Assembly (NCBI RefSeq): GCF_000759475.1
Contig: NZ_CP009454.1
Span: 1,736,001-1,800,000 of the forward strand
Direction of reading: 5' to 3'
DNA length: 64,000 nt
Source: Pantoea rwandensis
Lineage (GTDB): Bacteria > Pseudomonadota > Gammaproteobacteria > Enterobacterales > Enterobacteriaceae
The notes under the pieces are model-generated. The model did not search any database and had not been told where the DNA came from. It worked only from the letters and a program-made list of their open reading frames with translations. How positions within the stretch are numbered: position 1 is the first letter of the stretch; every line of letters begins with the position of its first letter. This document shows, one piece after another, positions 8,778 through 17,032 of this stretch. A program made the translations under genes and the position numbers.

Positions 8778-9809
8778 ATGAGTTATTCAGTTAAGCGCTC
8801 GACGCTGGCAACCGTGGTGGGCGTGTCCACCCTGATGCTGCTAACAGCTTGTTCCAGCGATCAGCGTTATAAGCGCCAGGTCAGCGGTGATGAATCTTAC
8901 CTGCAGGCGCCTGAACTGCATGATTTAAAAGCCCCGGCGGGGATGATTCTGCCTCTGCAGAATGGCGATTACGATGTGCCGCACACTGTTGCGAAGGGTG
9001 CAGTAGGGAAAGCACTGGATATTCGTCCTCCGGCTCAACCTCTGGCGCTGCTCAACGGCACGCGTGCACAGTTCACCGGTAATACCGGAGTGCTGGCGGT
9101 TGAGAGCAGCCGTGGCTCTATCTGGTCACAGGTGGTGAATGTGATCCAGTCCTACAAGTTCCCGATTGCACAGCGTGATGATGCTGGGCAACAGCTGACC
9201 ACCGATTGGGTGCAGTGGAACCGTGCGGATGAAGATAACCAGTATCGCGGTCGCTACCAGATCAGCGTACAGAACCAGAGCTATCAGCAGGTGCTGACGG
9301 TTCGTCTGCTGGAATTGCAGCAGAAAGGTGAGACGGTGACTGCACCTGCGCAGATCCAACGCTATACCGGCCAGATGTTGAACGACATCAGTACCGGTCT
9401 GGATAAGATTGATACCGCCAGCGCCGATGCCGCTGCAGGCCGTGCGACCGGGCAGATTGACGTCCAGAGCGGCGCAGATGATACCGGTCTGCCACTGCTG
9501 GTGCTGCGTTCACCGTTTAACGTCACCTGGCAGCGTCTGCCAGCGGCGCTGAAGCGTGTGGGCATGGAAGTGACCGATGACAACCGCTCGCAGGGTAGTC
9601 TGAAAGTGACCTACAAGCAGCCGGGTAGCAGCGCGTTTGACGCGATTGGTGCGAAGGATCCTGAACTGCCAAACGGCGATTACAAATTGCAGGTGGGTGA
9701 TTTGGATAACCGCAGCAGTCTGCAGTTCATTGATCCTAAGGGCCATGTGCTTACTCAGGCGCAGAACGATGCGCTGGTGGCGGTGTTCCAGGGTGCACTG
9801 AACAAATAA
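8778..9809 (+). CDS. bamC: Outer-membrane protein assembly lipoprotein BamC
   Basis: Lipoprotein subunit of the BAM complex that inserts beta-barrel proteins into the outer membrane. The signal peptide ends in the lipobox LLTAC with the lipidated cysteine at residue 25; residue 26 is serine, so Lol export to the outer membrane is expected. The unstructured N-terminal segment with a conserved QAPEL is followed by two helix-grip domains (about 100-215 and 230-343). 343 residues equals the usual length. It follows dapA in one unit and ends at a strong terminator. Confidence 0.96.
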   Translation: MSYSVKRSTLATVVGVSTLMLLTACSSDQRYKRQVSGDESYLQAPELHDLKAPAGMILPLQNGDYDVPHTVAKGAVGKALDIRPPAQPLALLNGTRAQFTGNTGVLAVESSRGSIWSQVVNVIQSYKFPIAQRDDAGQQLTTDWVQWNRADEDNQYRGRYQISVQNQSYQQVLTVRLLELQQKGETVTAPAQIQRYTGQMLNDISTGLDKIDTASADAAAGRATGQIDVQSGADDTGLPLLVLRSPFNVTWQRLPAALKRVGMEVTDDNRSQGSLKVTYKQPGSSAFDAIGAKDPELPNGDYKLQVGDLDNRSSLQFIDPKGHVLTQAQNDALVAVFQGALNK

Positions 9810-9817
9810 ATTGCCAA

Positions 9818-9847
9818 AGGGCCGGAGATTCTCCGGCCTTTTTGTTT
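9818..9847 (+). terminator. Rho-independent terminator of dapA-bamC
   Basis: Eight-bp GC stem (9820-9827 with 9831-9838), three-base loop ATT, then TTTTTGTTTT. Confidence 0.9.
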
Positions 9848-9873
9848 TGGATTTGGCATAATACCGCCCGGCG

Positions 9874-9889
9874 AAGTAAACGATTGCGT
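9874..9889. promoter_or_regulatory. Candidate PurR operator of purC
   Basis: AAGTAAACGATTGCGT matches the 16-bp PurR consensus ACGCAAACGTTTGCGT at 13 positions. It lies 65 bases before the purC ATG and just downstream of a GCATAAT -10-like box (9856-9862). purC is a known PurR target in E. coli, so purine repression is expected. Confidence 0.75.
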
Positions 9890-9953
9890 CAGGCAGTCAT
9901 CGCGCGGTGAAACACCGCTGAACACGGGTTCTTTCATGTTTGGAGTTAATGAG

Positions 9954-10667
9954 ATGCAAAAGCGAGCTGAGTTGTATCGCGGTAAAGCGAAAACCGTATA
10001 CAGCACCGATAATCCGGATCTGCTGGTACTTGAATTCCGCAACGATACGTCAGCAGGAGACGGTGCACGAATCGAGCAATTTGATCGCAAAGGAATGGTG
10101 AACAACAAGTTCAACCATTTCATTATGACCAAACTGCAGGAAGCGGGCATTCCGACCCAGATGGAAGCGCTGCTGTCGGATAACGAAGCGCTGGTCAAAA
10201 AGCTGGAGATGGTGCCGGTGGAGTGCGTAGTGCGCAACCGTGCGGCAGGATCGCTGGTAAAACGTCTGGGCGTGGAAGAGGGCATGCTGCTCAATCCACC
10301 GCTGTTTGATCTCTTCCTGAAAGATGACGCCAAACACGACCCGATGGTCAACGAATCCTACTGCGAGACCTTTGGCTGGGTCAGCAAAGCCAATCTGGCG
10401 CGCATGCAGGAACTGACTTTCAAAGCCAACGACGTACTGAGCAAACTGTTTGATGACGCCGGTCTGATCCTGGTCGACTTCAAACTGGAGTTCGGTCTGT
10501 TCAACGGTGAAGTGACGTTGGGCGATGAGTTCTCGCCAGACGGCGCGCGTCTGTGGGACAAAGAAACCATGGACAAAATGGACAAAGACCGTTTCCGTCA
10601 GAGCCTCGGCGGCCTGATCGAAGCTTATGAAGAAGTGGCGCACCGCCTGGGTGTGAAACTGGATTAA
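9954..10667 (+). CDS. purC: Phosphoribosylaminoimidazole-succinocarboxamide synthase (SAICAR synthetase)
   Basis: ATP-dependent ligase that joins CAIR and aspartate in de novo purine synthesis. Starting at the ATG of [13 protein letters not shown] (9954) gives 237 residues, the family length; an upstream in-frame ATG at 9936 would add six atypical residues, and TGGAG lies correctly before 9954. Conserved segments are [40 protein letters not shown] and LVDFKLEFG. It is a single-gene unit with a PurR box upstream and a hairpin terminator downstream. Confidence 0.98.
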   Translation: MQKRAELYRGKAKTVYSTDNPDLLVLEFRNDTSAGDGARIEQFDRKGMVNNKFNHFIMTKLQEAGIPTQMEALLSDNEALVKKLEMVPVECVVRNRAAGSLVKRLGVEEGMLLNPPLFDLFLKDDAKHDPMVNESYCETFGWVSKANLARMQELTFKANDVLSKLFDDAGLILVDFKLEFGLFNGEVTLGDEFSPDGARLWDKETMDKMDKDRFRQSLGGLIEAYEEVAHRLGVKLD

Positions 10668-10731
10668 GTCTTCAGCGATATCTTTTCGGTGCGCATTCCA
10701 GCGCACTGTAAACAGGGTGTCGTCATAAATG

Positions 10732-10759
10732 AAAGGTCGTCATCGCTGGCGGCCTTTTC
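10732..10759 (+). terminator. Terminator downstream of purC
   Basis: AAAGGTCG (10732-10739) pairs with CGGCCTTT (10750-10757) through one G-U pair, followed by a short T-run. The rest of the gap to 10890 holds only the presumed ypfJ promoter. Confidence 0.65.
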
Positions 10760-10890
10760 TGTTTCTGCCCTGCCTGCACGTTATCTAATACGCCTCCTTT
10801 CTCTCAATCTCGCGACGCTAGCGCCGCAACGCTGGTGATTAGCGATGCCGCCAACTAAAATCATGCAAAACCTTTTAACAGGAGCGAGCC

Positions 10891-11754
10891 ATGCGCTGGC
10901 AAGGTCGTCGTGAAAGCGACAATGTAGAAGATCGTCGCAATGATTCACCCGGATTGGGCGGCGGCGGTCGGCAAATCCGCATTCCGCGCGGCAAGGGCGG
11001 TATCATTCTGCTGATTGTGGTGGCCGTGGCGGGTTATTACGGTTACGACCTCACCGCATTGCTGGAGGGGGGAACTCCGGTGACACAACAGCAGCAGCGC
11101 CCGGTGAACTCTGCGCAGGATAATGAGGATGCCAAATTCACTAAGGTGATTCTCGCCACCACCGAAGAGACCTGGGGCACGCTGTTCCAGAAAATGGGCA
11201 AACAGTATGTGCCACCTAAGCTGGTGATGTACCGCAACTACACCTCAACCAGCTGCGGCACTGGCCAGTCGGCGATGGGGCCGTTTTACTGCCCGGCGGA
11301 TCAAACCGTCTACATCGATCTGTCGTTTTATGATGATATGAAAACCAAGCTGGGTGCGGGCGGTGACTTTGCGCAGGGCTATGTGATTGCCCATGAAGTC
11401 GGCCACCACATCCAGAAGCTGCTGGGCATCGAGCCTAAAGTGCGTCAGATGCAGCAGGGTGCCACTCAGGCACAGGCCAATCAGCTGTCGGTGAAAATGG
11501 AGTTGCAGGCAGACTGCTTTGCCGGCGTGTGGGGCCATTATGTGCAGCAGCAAAATATGCTGGAAGTGGGCGACCTAAAGAAAGCGCTGGATACCGCAGA
11601 AGCGATTGGTGATGACCGACTACAGCAGAAAAGCCAGGGCCGCGTGGTGCCGGATAGCTTCACGCACGGTACTTCACAACAGCGCTATACCTGGTTCAAA
11701 CGCGGTTTTGACAGCGGAAATCCGGGCGACTGCAACACCTTCGCCGCCAACTGA
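10891..11754 (+). CDS. ypfJ: YpfJ-type neutral zinc metallopeptidase (KPN_02809 family)
   Basis: Membrane-anchored predicted zinc peptidase of 287 residues. A basic, glycine-rich cytoplasmic head ([20 protein letters not shown]) precedes one membrane helix near residues 34-50; the rest should be periplasmic. The catalytic site is HEVGHH (HExxH) around residue 169, with a downstream [10 protein letters not shown] that supplies the third metal ligand in this family. The start has an AGGAGCG ribosome site. Its stop overlaps the tmcA start (TGATG), so the two are coupled, as in E. coli. The physiological substrate is unknown. Confidence 0.93.
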   Translation: MRWQGRRESDNVEDRRNDSPGLGGGGRQIRIPRGKGGIILLIVVAVAGYYGYDLTALLEGGTPVTQQQQRPVNSAQDNEDAKFTKVILATTEETWGTLFQKMGKQYVPPKLVMYRNYTSTSCGTGQSAMGPFYCPADQTVYIDLSFYDDMKTKLGAGGDFAQGYVIAHEVGHHIQKLLGIEPKVRQMQQGATQAQANQLSVKMELQADCFAGVWGHYVQQQNMLEVGDLKKALDTAEAIGDDRLQQKSQGRVVPDSFTHGTSQQRYTWFKRGFDSGNPGDCNTFAAN

Positions 11755-13859
11755 TGTCGTTAGTTGATATCACCGCCGCGATGCAGCGAGCGGGCATTCG
11801 TCGCTTGTGTGTGATCGCCGGTGAAGCTGACTGGGCGCTGCAGCAGGCCGTTGAGTGGCGTGCGGCGCTGCCCGGCGACTGGCTCACGCTGAGCGACAGT
11901 GATGATTTCCCCCAACGCGTGGCGCCCGCCGCTCTGCGCACGCTGCTGGGGCGTGAATTCCAGCATGCGATTTTCGATGCGCGCAATGGATTCCATGCGG
12001 AGGCGTTAGCGGCGTTGGCGGGCACGTTGCGTGCGGGAAGCTGGTTATTGTTACTGACGCCGCCGTGGCAAGACTGGGCCACGCAACCGGACTGCGACAG
12101 CCTGCGTTGGGCCGATGTCGCCGAACCCATCGCCACGCCTCATTTTATCCACCATCTGCAGCGGTTGATTGAGCAGGATCCGCAGGTCATGTTGCAGCAC
12201 CAGCATCAGCCTGCGCGTGCACCCGCATTACTGCACCAACATCAGCCTGTGCGCGCAGCCGCATTGCTGCACCAGCATCAGCCTGTGCGTGCAGCCGCAT
12301 TGCTGCACCAGCATCGGCCTGCGCGTGCACCCGCATTGCTGCACCAGCATCAGCCTGTGCACGCACCTGCGTTGCTGGACTTACCCGATTGGCAATGCCA
12401 GGCACCGCAGCAGCAGGCGCGGATCCTGCAACGGTTGCTGTCGATGCCCTCTGGTGTGGCGGTGATCACCGCCGCGCGCGGACGGGGCAAATCGGCGCTG
12501 GCCGGGATGCTGGCGCAACAGAATCAGCACTGCCTGGTGACGGCACCGGCCAAAGTTTCCACTGACGTGCTGGCGTCGTTTGCCGGTGAACATTTTCATT
12601 TTATGGCTCCGGATGCCATTCTCGCTTCAACCGCTGAGCGGTCAGCGCAATGGTTGATTGTTGATGAAGCAGCTGCGATTCCAGCGCCGTTGTTACAACA
12701 ACTGATTCAGCGTTTTCCTCGCGTGTTGATGATCACCACCGTGCAGGGCTACGAAGGCACCGGGCGTGGTTTTATGCTGCGTTTCTGCGCCACCTTGCCG
12801 CAGGTGCAACATTTCCAGCTCGATGAACCCTTGCGTTGGTCAGCGCACGATCCGCTGGAACAGTGGCTAAGCCAGGCGCTGCTGTTTGAGGATGCCGCAG
12901 AGAGCGAATTTAACGGTGAGATGTCGGTTTTTCCGGCTAAACCAGAGCAAGGAGCGCTGGAAGCGGGCTACCGTCTGCTGGCGAGCGCCCACTATCGCAC
13001 TTCTCCAATTGACCTGCGGCGCATGCTGGATGCCCCCGGCATGCGCTTCTGGCTGGCAGGAACGCCAGAAAATATTGTCGGCGCACTGTGGCTGGTGGAA
13101 GAGGGTGGGTTAGACAAGCCGCTGGCTGATGCCGTCTGGGCGGGGTTGCGCCGTCCGCGCGGTAATCTGGTCGCACAGTCACTGGCAGCCCATGCAGGAT
13201 TCGCAGAAGCCGCTACCTTGCGATCGCAGCGCATCAGTCGCATTGCCGTGTTAGCCGCACAACGCCAGCGCGGTATTGGCAGCGCGTTGGTGGCCATGGC
13301 ACATCAGCAGGCGGAAGGATGCGATTTCCTTTCGGTGAGTTTTGGCTATACCGAATCGCTGTGGCAGTTCTGGCAGCGCTGTGGATTTACTCTGGTACGC
13401 ATTGGCTCACAGCGTGAAGCCAGCAGTGGCTGCTATGCGGCGATGGCGATACGTGCCTTAACGCCCGCCGGAGAAAAGTTACAGCAGCAAGCGGCACAGC
13501 GATTTTCGCGTGACGCGGTGTGGTTGCGTGACATTATTGATCTTCCTTTCGAGACCACCGAGCACCCGCAGACACTCAATGATGATGACTGGCCGCTACT
13601 GGCAGGATTCGCCTGGGCGCAGCGGCCGTATGAGGCGAGTTATGCCGCGTTGCAACGCCTGGTGCGCGCATCACCACAACCGATACTCGAAGCCATCCTT
13701 GTGCAAAAACAACCGCTGAGTGCCGCAACACAGCAAGCGGGTCTCAGTGGTCGTAAAGCCCTGATACAACGCTTACGCCTGGAGACGGCGGAGGCGTTGA
13801 TTCAGTGCGATACCCGCCAGGCGGAACAGTGGCGACAGCAGTTGGCATCGTTGCAATAA
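11754..13859 (+). CDS. tmcA: tRNA(Met) cytidine acetyltransferase TmcA, with internal repeat expansion
   Basis: Forms N4-acetylcytidine at the wobble base of elongator tRNA(Met) using acetyl-CoA and ATP. An N-terminal domain (about 1-145) is followed by an unusual repeat tract (149-208), an RNA-helicase-like ATPase (P-loop GRGKS at 243-247, VDEAAAIP Walker B, VQGYEGTGRG), a GNAT domain (ISRIAVLAAQRQRGIGSAL) and a tRNA-binding C-terminus. At 701 residues it is about 30 longer than E. coli TmcA, although the repeat alone adds four extra 12-residue units. All catalytic motifs are intact, so the enzyme is probably active. It overlaps ypfJ by one base. Confidence 0.95.
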   Translation: MSLVDITAAMQRAGIRRLCVIAGEADWALQQAVEWRAALPGDWLTLSDSDDFPQRVAPAALRTLLGREFQHAIFDARNGFHAEALAALAGTLRAGSWLLLLTPPWQDWATQPDCDSLRWADVAEPIATPHFIHHLQRLIEQDPQVMLQHQHQPARAPALLHQHQPVRAAALLHQHQPVRAAALLHQHRPARAPALLHQHQPVHAPALLDLPDWQCQAPQQQARILQRLLSMPSGVAVITAARGRGKSALAGMLAQQNQHCLVTAPAKVSTDVLASFAGEHFHFMAPDAILASTAERSAQWLIVDEAAAIPAPLLQQLIQRFPRVLMITTVQGYEGTGRGFMLRFCATLPQVQHFQLDEPLRWSAHDPLEQWLSQALLFEDAAESEFNGEMSVFPAKPEQGALEAGYRLLASAHYRTSPIDLRRMLDAPGMRFWLAGTPENIVGALWLVEEGGLDKPLADAVWAGLRRPRGNLVAQSLAAHAGFAEAATLRSQRISRIAVLAAQRQRGIGSALVAMAHQQAEGCDFLSVSFGYTESLWQFWQRCGFTLVRIGSQREASSGCYAAMAIRALTPAGEKLQQQAAQRFSRDAVWLRDIIDLPFETTEHPQTLNDDDWPLLAGFAWAQRPYEASYAALQRLVRASPQPILEAILVQKQPLSAATQQAGLSGRKALIQRLRLETAEALIQCDTRQAEQWRQQLASLQ
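12198..12377 (+). repeat. Five tandem 36-bp units inside tmcA
   Basis: Units start at 12198, 12234, 12270, 12306 and 12342, each encoding a version of HQHQPVRAAALL. Differences are only a few bases per unit, mostly CAG/CAA, GCG/GTG and CCC/GCC. The length is a multiple of three, so the frame is kept. The tract occupies the linker between the N-terminal domain and the ATPase domain of TmcA. Confidence 0.97.
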
Positions 13860-13932
13860 ATCTATTATCTCGTTCAAATTTTCCCAATATCACTCTCGCC
13901 TGAGCGGCGTATAGTGATTTGAGGAGGATCTT

Positions 13933-14628
13933 ATGGCACTACGATATGTAATTGTTCAGCAACCGACGCACGCTGCGCAGCTGTTTTTGCTCTATCACGG
14001 CGTGAATGACAATCCTGATTCGATGGCGCAAATCGGCAACTGGTTCGCCAAAGCGTTTCCGGAAGCGCAGGTGGTGGTGGTGGGTGCACCTTACCCTGGC
14101 AGCGTACCGCAGGGCCGCCAATGGTATGCGGATATTCCCACGCATGACCGATCAGAACAGCAGGGCGTCAATGCGGTGATGCCGATGTTTGTCGAATCGG
14201 TGCGCCATTGGCAACAGGCATCGGGTGTTCGGCCGGAGGCCACCGCACTGGTAGGCTTCTCTCAGGGCGGCACCATGGTGCTGGAAGGCGTCAAAGCCCA
14301 TGCGGATCTGGCAGGACGCGCGATTGTGTTCAGCGGCCGCTACAGCACGCTGCCGGAGCGCGTCAGCTCTCGCAATACCATCCATCTGATCCACGGCGAT
14401 TATGATGATCAGATTCCGCTGGAACATGCTGAAGCCGCTATGCAGCGCTTAACGGCGCTGGGCGGTGATGTGACACTCGATGTGGTGGACGATTTGCCGC
14501 ACGCGATTGACGATCGCAGCATGGAACTGGCGTTGAATCACCTGCGTTATACCATCCCGCGTCGCTACTTCGACGAGGCGCTGAGCGGCGCTAAACCGGG
14601 GGATGATGATGTGGTGATGATGATGTGA
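13933..14628 (+). CDS. ypfH: Carboxylesterase YpfH (alpha/beta hydrolase)
   Basis: Cytoplasmic alpha/beta-hydrolase of the phospholipase/carboxylesterase family, 231 residues. The oxyanion region LFLLYHGVNDNP is near the N-terminus, the nucleophile serine sits in GFSQGG, and DYDDQIPLEHA and the DLPHAID histidine complete the triad. Activity on short acyl esters is known for the family; the natural substrate is not. A strong GAGGAGG precedes the ATG. The C-terminus ends in an acidic, methionine-rich tail (DDDVVMMM). It follows tmcA and converges on ypfN. Confidence 0.93.
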   Translation: MALRYVIVQQPTHAAQLFLLYHGVNDNPDSMAQIGNWFAKAFPEAQVVVVGAPYPGSVPQGRQWYADIPTHDRSEQQGVNAVMPMFVESVRHWQQASGVRPEATALVGFSQGGTMVLEGVKAHADLAGRAIVFSGRYSTLPERVSSRNTIHLIHGDYDDQIPLEHAEAAMQRLTALGGDVTLDVVDDLPHAIDDRSMELALNHLRYTIPRRYFDEALSGAKPGDDDVVMMM

Positions 14629-14650
14629 TGGCGAACCAGAGTCGTTTTAA

Positions 14651-14723
14651 CGTAACGGCGAGATGAATCGCGCATTTTTGTAGCCCATTCGCTATCCGAT
14701 GCGCGGCGCATCACGCCGCTACG
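14651..14723. repeat. Interspersed palindromic element between ypfH and ypfN
   Basis: CGTAACGGCGAGATGAATCG at the left end is an imperfect complement (about 19 of 24 bases) of the right end, which reads inward as CGTAGCGGCGTGATGCGCCG. The 25-base middle is unpaired. Size, palindromy and location between convergent genes suit a REP- or MITE-like repeat; genome copy number was not tested. Confidence 0.65.
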
Positions 14724-14748
14724 TTTACAGGGAGGAGATTAACCGCAA

Positions 14749-14937
14749 TTATTTTTTCTTCGGCCAGTCGTCGTCGTCATCCCATTTATCGTTAAAGTCG
14801 CGATGCGGTGGTAAATCCGGTTTGTTATCCATAAACTTTTTGTGATCGATACGTTTTAAGTCTTTATAAACGTTCATTAAAATACCGACCATCAGCAGGA
14901 TCACTAAGATCCACCAGTACTCTTTAAAGAATTCCAT
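14749..14937 (-). CDS. ypfN: UPF0370 small membrane protein YpfN
   Basis: 62-residue protein with one membrane helix (about residues 7-24) and a charged cytoplasmic tail containing [15 protein letters not shown] and an Asp-rich [13 protein letters not shown] end. It matches the YpfN family in length and pattern; no function is established. It lies 25 bases after dapE on the same strand and is probably cotranscribed with yffB-dapE. Confidence 0.93.
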   Translation of the reverse strand: MEFFKEYWWILVILLMVGILMNVYKDLKRIDHKKFMDNKPDLPPHRDFNDKWDDDDDWPKKK

Positions 14938-14962
14938 CCCATTGCTCCTTTAGCGTGCTTAC

Positions 14963-16090
14963 TTAAGCGATCAGTTGTTCCATGATGCGCTGGTACATAC
15001 GACTCAGCATCTGCAAATCTGACGCTTTCACGCACTCATTGATTTTATGAATGGTGGCATTCACCGGGCCCAGTTCCACAACCTGCGCACCCATCCGCGC
15101 GATAAAGCGTCCGTCTGAGGTGCCGCCTGTGGTCAGTAACTGTGGCTTAATTTCATTATAGTGCGCGACAGCATTTACCACGGCATCAACCAGTTTGCCG
15201 CGTGAGGTCAGGAACGGCTGACCGGAAACATTCCACTCCAGCGTGTAACGCAACTGATGGCGATCCAGCAGGGCGGCTACGCGCTCTTTGATCATTTGAT
15301 CGGTGAGTTCGGTGCTGAACCGGAAGTTGAACTGCACGAAAAATTCACCGGGGATCACGTTATTGCTGCCGGTGCCGGCCTGCACGTTGGCAATCTGCAT
15401 GCTGGTTGGCGGGAAGAATTCGTTGCCCTGATCCCATTCGGTGGCCACCAGCTCATTCAGGGCTGGCATCGCGCGGTGCACCGGGTTATCGGCCAGATGC
15501 GGATAAGCCACGTGTCCCTGTACGCCGTGGATCGTCAGATTGGCGGTCATCGAACCGCGACGACCGTTTTTCACCACGTCGCCAACGATTTCGGTACTGG
15601 AAGGCTCGCCCACCAGGCAGTAATCCATGCGCTCGTTGCGCGCCATCAGACGTTCTACCACTTTGACCGTGCCGTTAACGGCGCTGGCTTCTTCATCGGA
15701 AGTGATCAGGAAAGCCAGACGCCCTTTGTGCTGCGGATTAGCGGCGACAAATCGTTCAGCGGCCACCACCATCGCCGCCAGCGAGCCTTTCATGTCGGCA
15801 GCACCACGGCCAAACAGCATGCCATCACGAATTGAGGGTTCAAACGGCGGACTGATCCAGCGGTTGGCATCACCCGGCGGCACCACATCGGTGTGACCGG
15901 CAAACGCCAGGGTTTCGCCCTGACCACGCGTGGCCCAGAAGTTCAGCGTATCGCCGATGTGCATCTGTTCGACCGTAAAGCCAATTGCTTCCAGACGCGC
16001 CACCAACAGCGCCTGACAACCGGCATCATCCGGACTCAGTGACGGGCGACGAATAAGCTGCTGAGCCAGCTCAATGACTGGACAGAACAT
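14963..16090 (-). CDS. dapE: Succinyl-diaminopimelate desuccinylase
   Basis: Zinc enzyme that hydrolyses N-succinyl-LL-diaminopimelate to LL-diaminopimelate and succinate for lysine and cell-wall synthesis. From the ATG at 16090 ([12 protein letters not shown]) the length is 375 residues, the family value; the frame is open 21 codons further upstream, inside yffB, but that is not family sequence. M20 peptidase motifs: [29 protein letters not shown] and the late [10 protein letters not shown]. yffB ends one base before it, so they form one unit with ypfN. Confidence 0.97.
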   Translation of the reverse strand: MFCPVIELAQQLIRRPSLSPDDAGCQALLVARLEAIGFTVEQMHIGDTLNFWATRGQGETLAFAGHTDVVPPGDANRWISPPFEPSIRDGMLFGRGAADMKGSLAAMVVAAERFVAANPQHKGRLAFLITSDEEASAVNGTVKVVERLMARNERMDYCLVGEPSSTEIVGDVVKNGRRGSMTANLTIHGVQGHVAYPHLADNPVHRAMPALNELVATEWDQGNEFFPPTSMQIANVQAGTGSNNVIPGEFFVQFNFRFSTELTDQMIKERVAALLDRHQLRYTLEWNVSGQPFLTSRGKLVDAVVNAVAHYNEIKPQLLTTGGTSDGRFIARMGAQVVELGPVNATIHKINECVKASDLQMLSRMYQRIMEQLIA

Positions 16091-16091
16091 G

Positions 16092-16460
16092 TTATGACTT
16101 CTCCTGGATAAACGCGTGATAAAGGGAATCTTTGAAACCGACCAGCAAGTCACCGTTAGGGGCAGACAATACCGGTCGTTTGATAATGGCAGGCTGGGCG
16201 AGCATCACTGCTTTCGCACTGGCCGCATCGGTGACGGCTGCACGCTCCGCTTCCGGCAGGTTGCGCCAGGTGGTGCCACGCGTGTTCAGCAGCACTTCAT
16301 AGCCAAGCTGATCGATAAACGATTGCAGCAGCGCGTCATCGATGCCCTCCACGCGATAATCGTGAAAACGATAGTCGGTGCCGGATTCTGCTAAATAGTT
16401 GCGTGCTTTTTTTATGGTGTCGCAATTTTTAATTCCGTACATCACCCACTGCGCTGTCAT
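16092..16460 (-). CDS. yffB: ArsC/Spx-family protein YffB
   Basis: 122-residue thioredoxin-fold protein of the ArsC-related family. The N-terminal [17 protein letters not shown] carries a single active-type cysteine, and TRGTTWRNL and IIKRPVL are conserved arsenate-reductase-like segments. A glutathione-dependent thiol reductase role has been proposed for the family but is not established. It is the first gene of yffB-dapE-ypfN. Confidence 0.92.
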   Translation of the reverse strand: MTAQWVMYGIKNCDTIKKARNYLAESGTDYRFHDYRVEGIDDALLQSFIDQLGYEVLLNTRGTTWRNLPEAERAAVTDAASAKAVMLAQPAIIKRPVLSAPNGDLLVGFKDSLYHAFIQEKS

Positions 16461-16810
16461 CGCCTGTTCCCATCCTGTGAAAAATAAAGCGCGAGTTTAC
16501 CATAGCGCTTTCATGGCAGTGACCCTCACGGCTGCGGGCACAGCGATTTATTTGTTTTTTCATGATTATTTTGGCGTTATCAAAGTTACTTATTAGATCC
16601 AGTAAGCGTTTTCATTAACGTCATAAATAGTCGCCAGCGGCATCATCAGGATGCTAAGAATTATCCTAATCTGGCAAAAGCGACTTTTGATAACATCAGT
16701 GATTTTTTCCAGTGGTGATAACGAGTTGCTGAAATGTGCGTCAGTACGCAATTTCGGCAAAATGACGCTTTTGTGCGCTTTTACCGATGGTGACAAGTGG
16801 TGGAAACGTA
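16461..16810. other. AT-rich intergenic region between yffB and ypfM
   Basis: No convincing gene. The left end should hold the promoter of the leftward yffB-dapE unit. A short inverted repeat AGGAT...ATCCT occurs around 16651-16668. The 30-81 codon frames here lack ribosome sites and family-like sequence. Confidence 0.5.
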
Positions 16811-16839
16811 TTCACCTGTAGAAAAAAACGGCGTAGAAT
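16811..16839 (+). promoter_or_regulatory. Predicted sigma-70 promoter of ypfM
   Basis: TTCACC (16811-16816), 17-base spacer, TAGAAT (16834-16839), ending 25 bases before the ypfM ATG. Confidence 0.6.
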
Positions 16840-16864
16840 CACCCCTACAATAAGAGAGGGTACG

Positions 16865-16927
16865 ATGGTCGACACCGAAATGGGAAACTGGAAAGAATTC
16901 ATCGAAGCGATGTTACGCGCTAAGTAA
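16865..16927 (+). CDS. ypfM: Small protein YpfM (20 residues)
   Basis: Twenty codons encoding MVDTEMGNWKEFIEAMLRAK. This matches the pattern of the E. coli small protein YpfM (GNWK-FIE-ML core) and lies in the same place, beside acrD. AAGAGAGGG is a strong ribosome site five bases upstream, a sigma-70-like promoter precedes it and a strong terminator follows 60 bases later, so the gene is a self-contained unit. The amphipathic pattern suggests a short helix. Function unknown. Confidence 0.88.
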   Translation: MVDTEMGNWKEFIEAMLRAK

Positions 16928-16987
16928 TACGCGAAGAGAAAAGCAGGGCATTCCCAACTTGCTGTAATTCTAACCACACAAAGCAAT

Positions 16988-17019
16988 AAAGCCGCTATGT
17001 CTCCATAGCGGCTTTTTTT
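16988..17019. terminator. Terminator between ypfM and acrD
   Basis: Nine-bp stem GCCGCTATG (16991-16999) with CATAGCGGC (17004-17012), loop TCTC, followed by TTTTTTT. It serves ypfM and lies just downstream of the leftward acrD stop. Confidence 0.9.
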
Positions 17020-17032
17020 ATGACTCAGGTTT

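Noticed and set aside
5233..12377. Common origin of the two 36-bp arrays (perM upstream and tmcA)
   Set aside because: One 18-base stretch matches at 13 positions, but over the full 36-base unit only about 15 positions agree, and the tmcA unit is explained by duplication of its own coding sequence. The equal period is probably coincidence.
12187..12405. Antisense 72-codon frame with AQADAGAAMR repeats inside tmcA
   Set aside because: It is the complement of the tmcA repeat tract; no start signal.
16593..16986. Two minus-strand frames (67 and 81 codons) opposite ypfM
   Set aside because: No ribosome sites or family-like sequence; they overlap the supported ypfM unit and its promoter.
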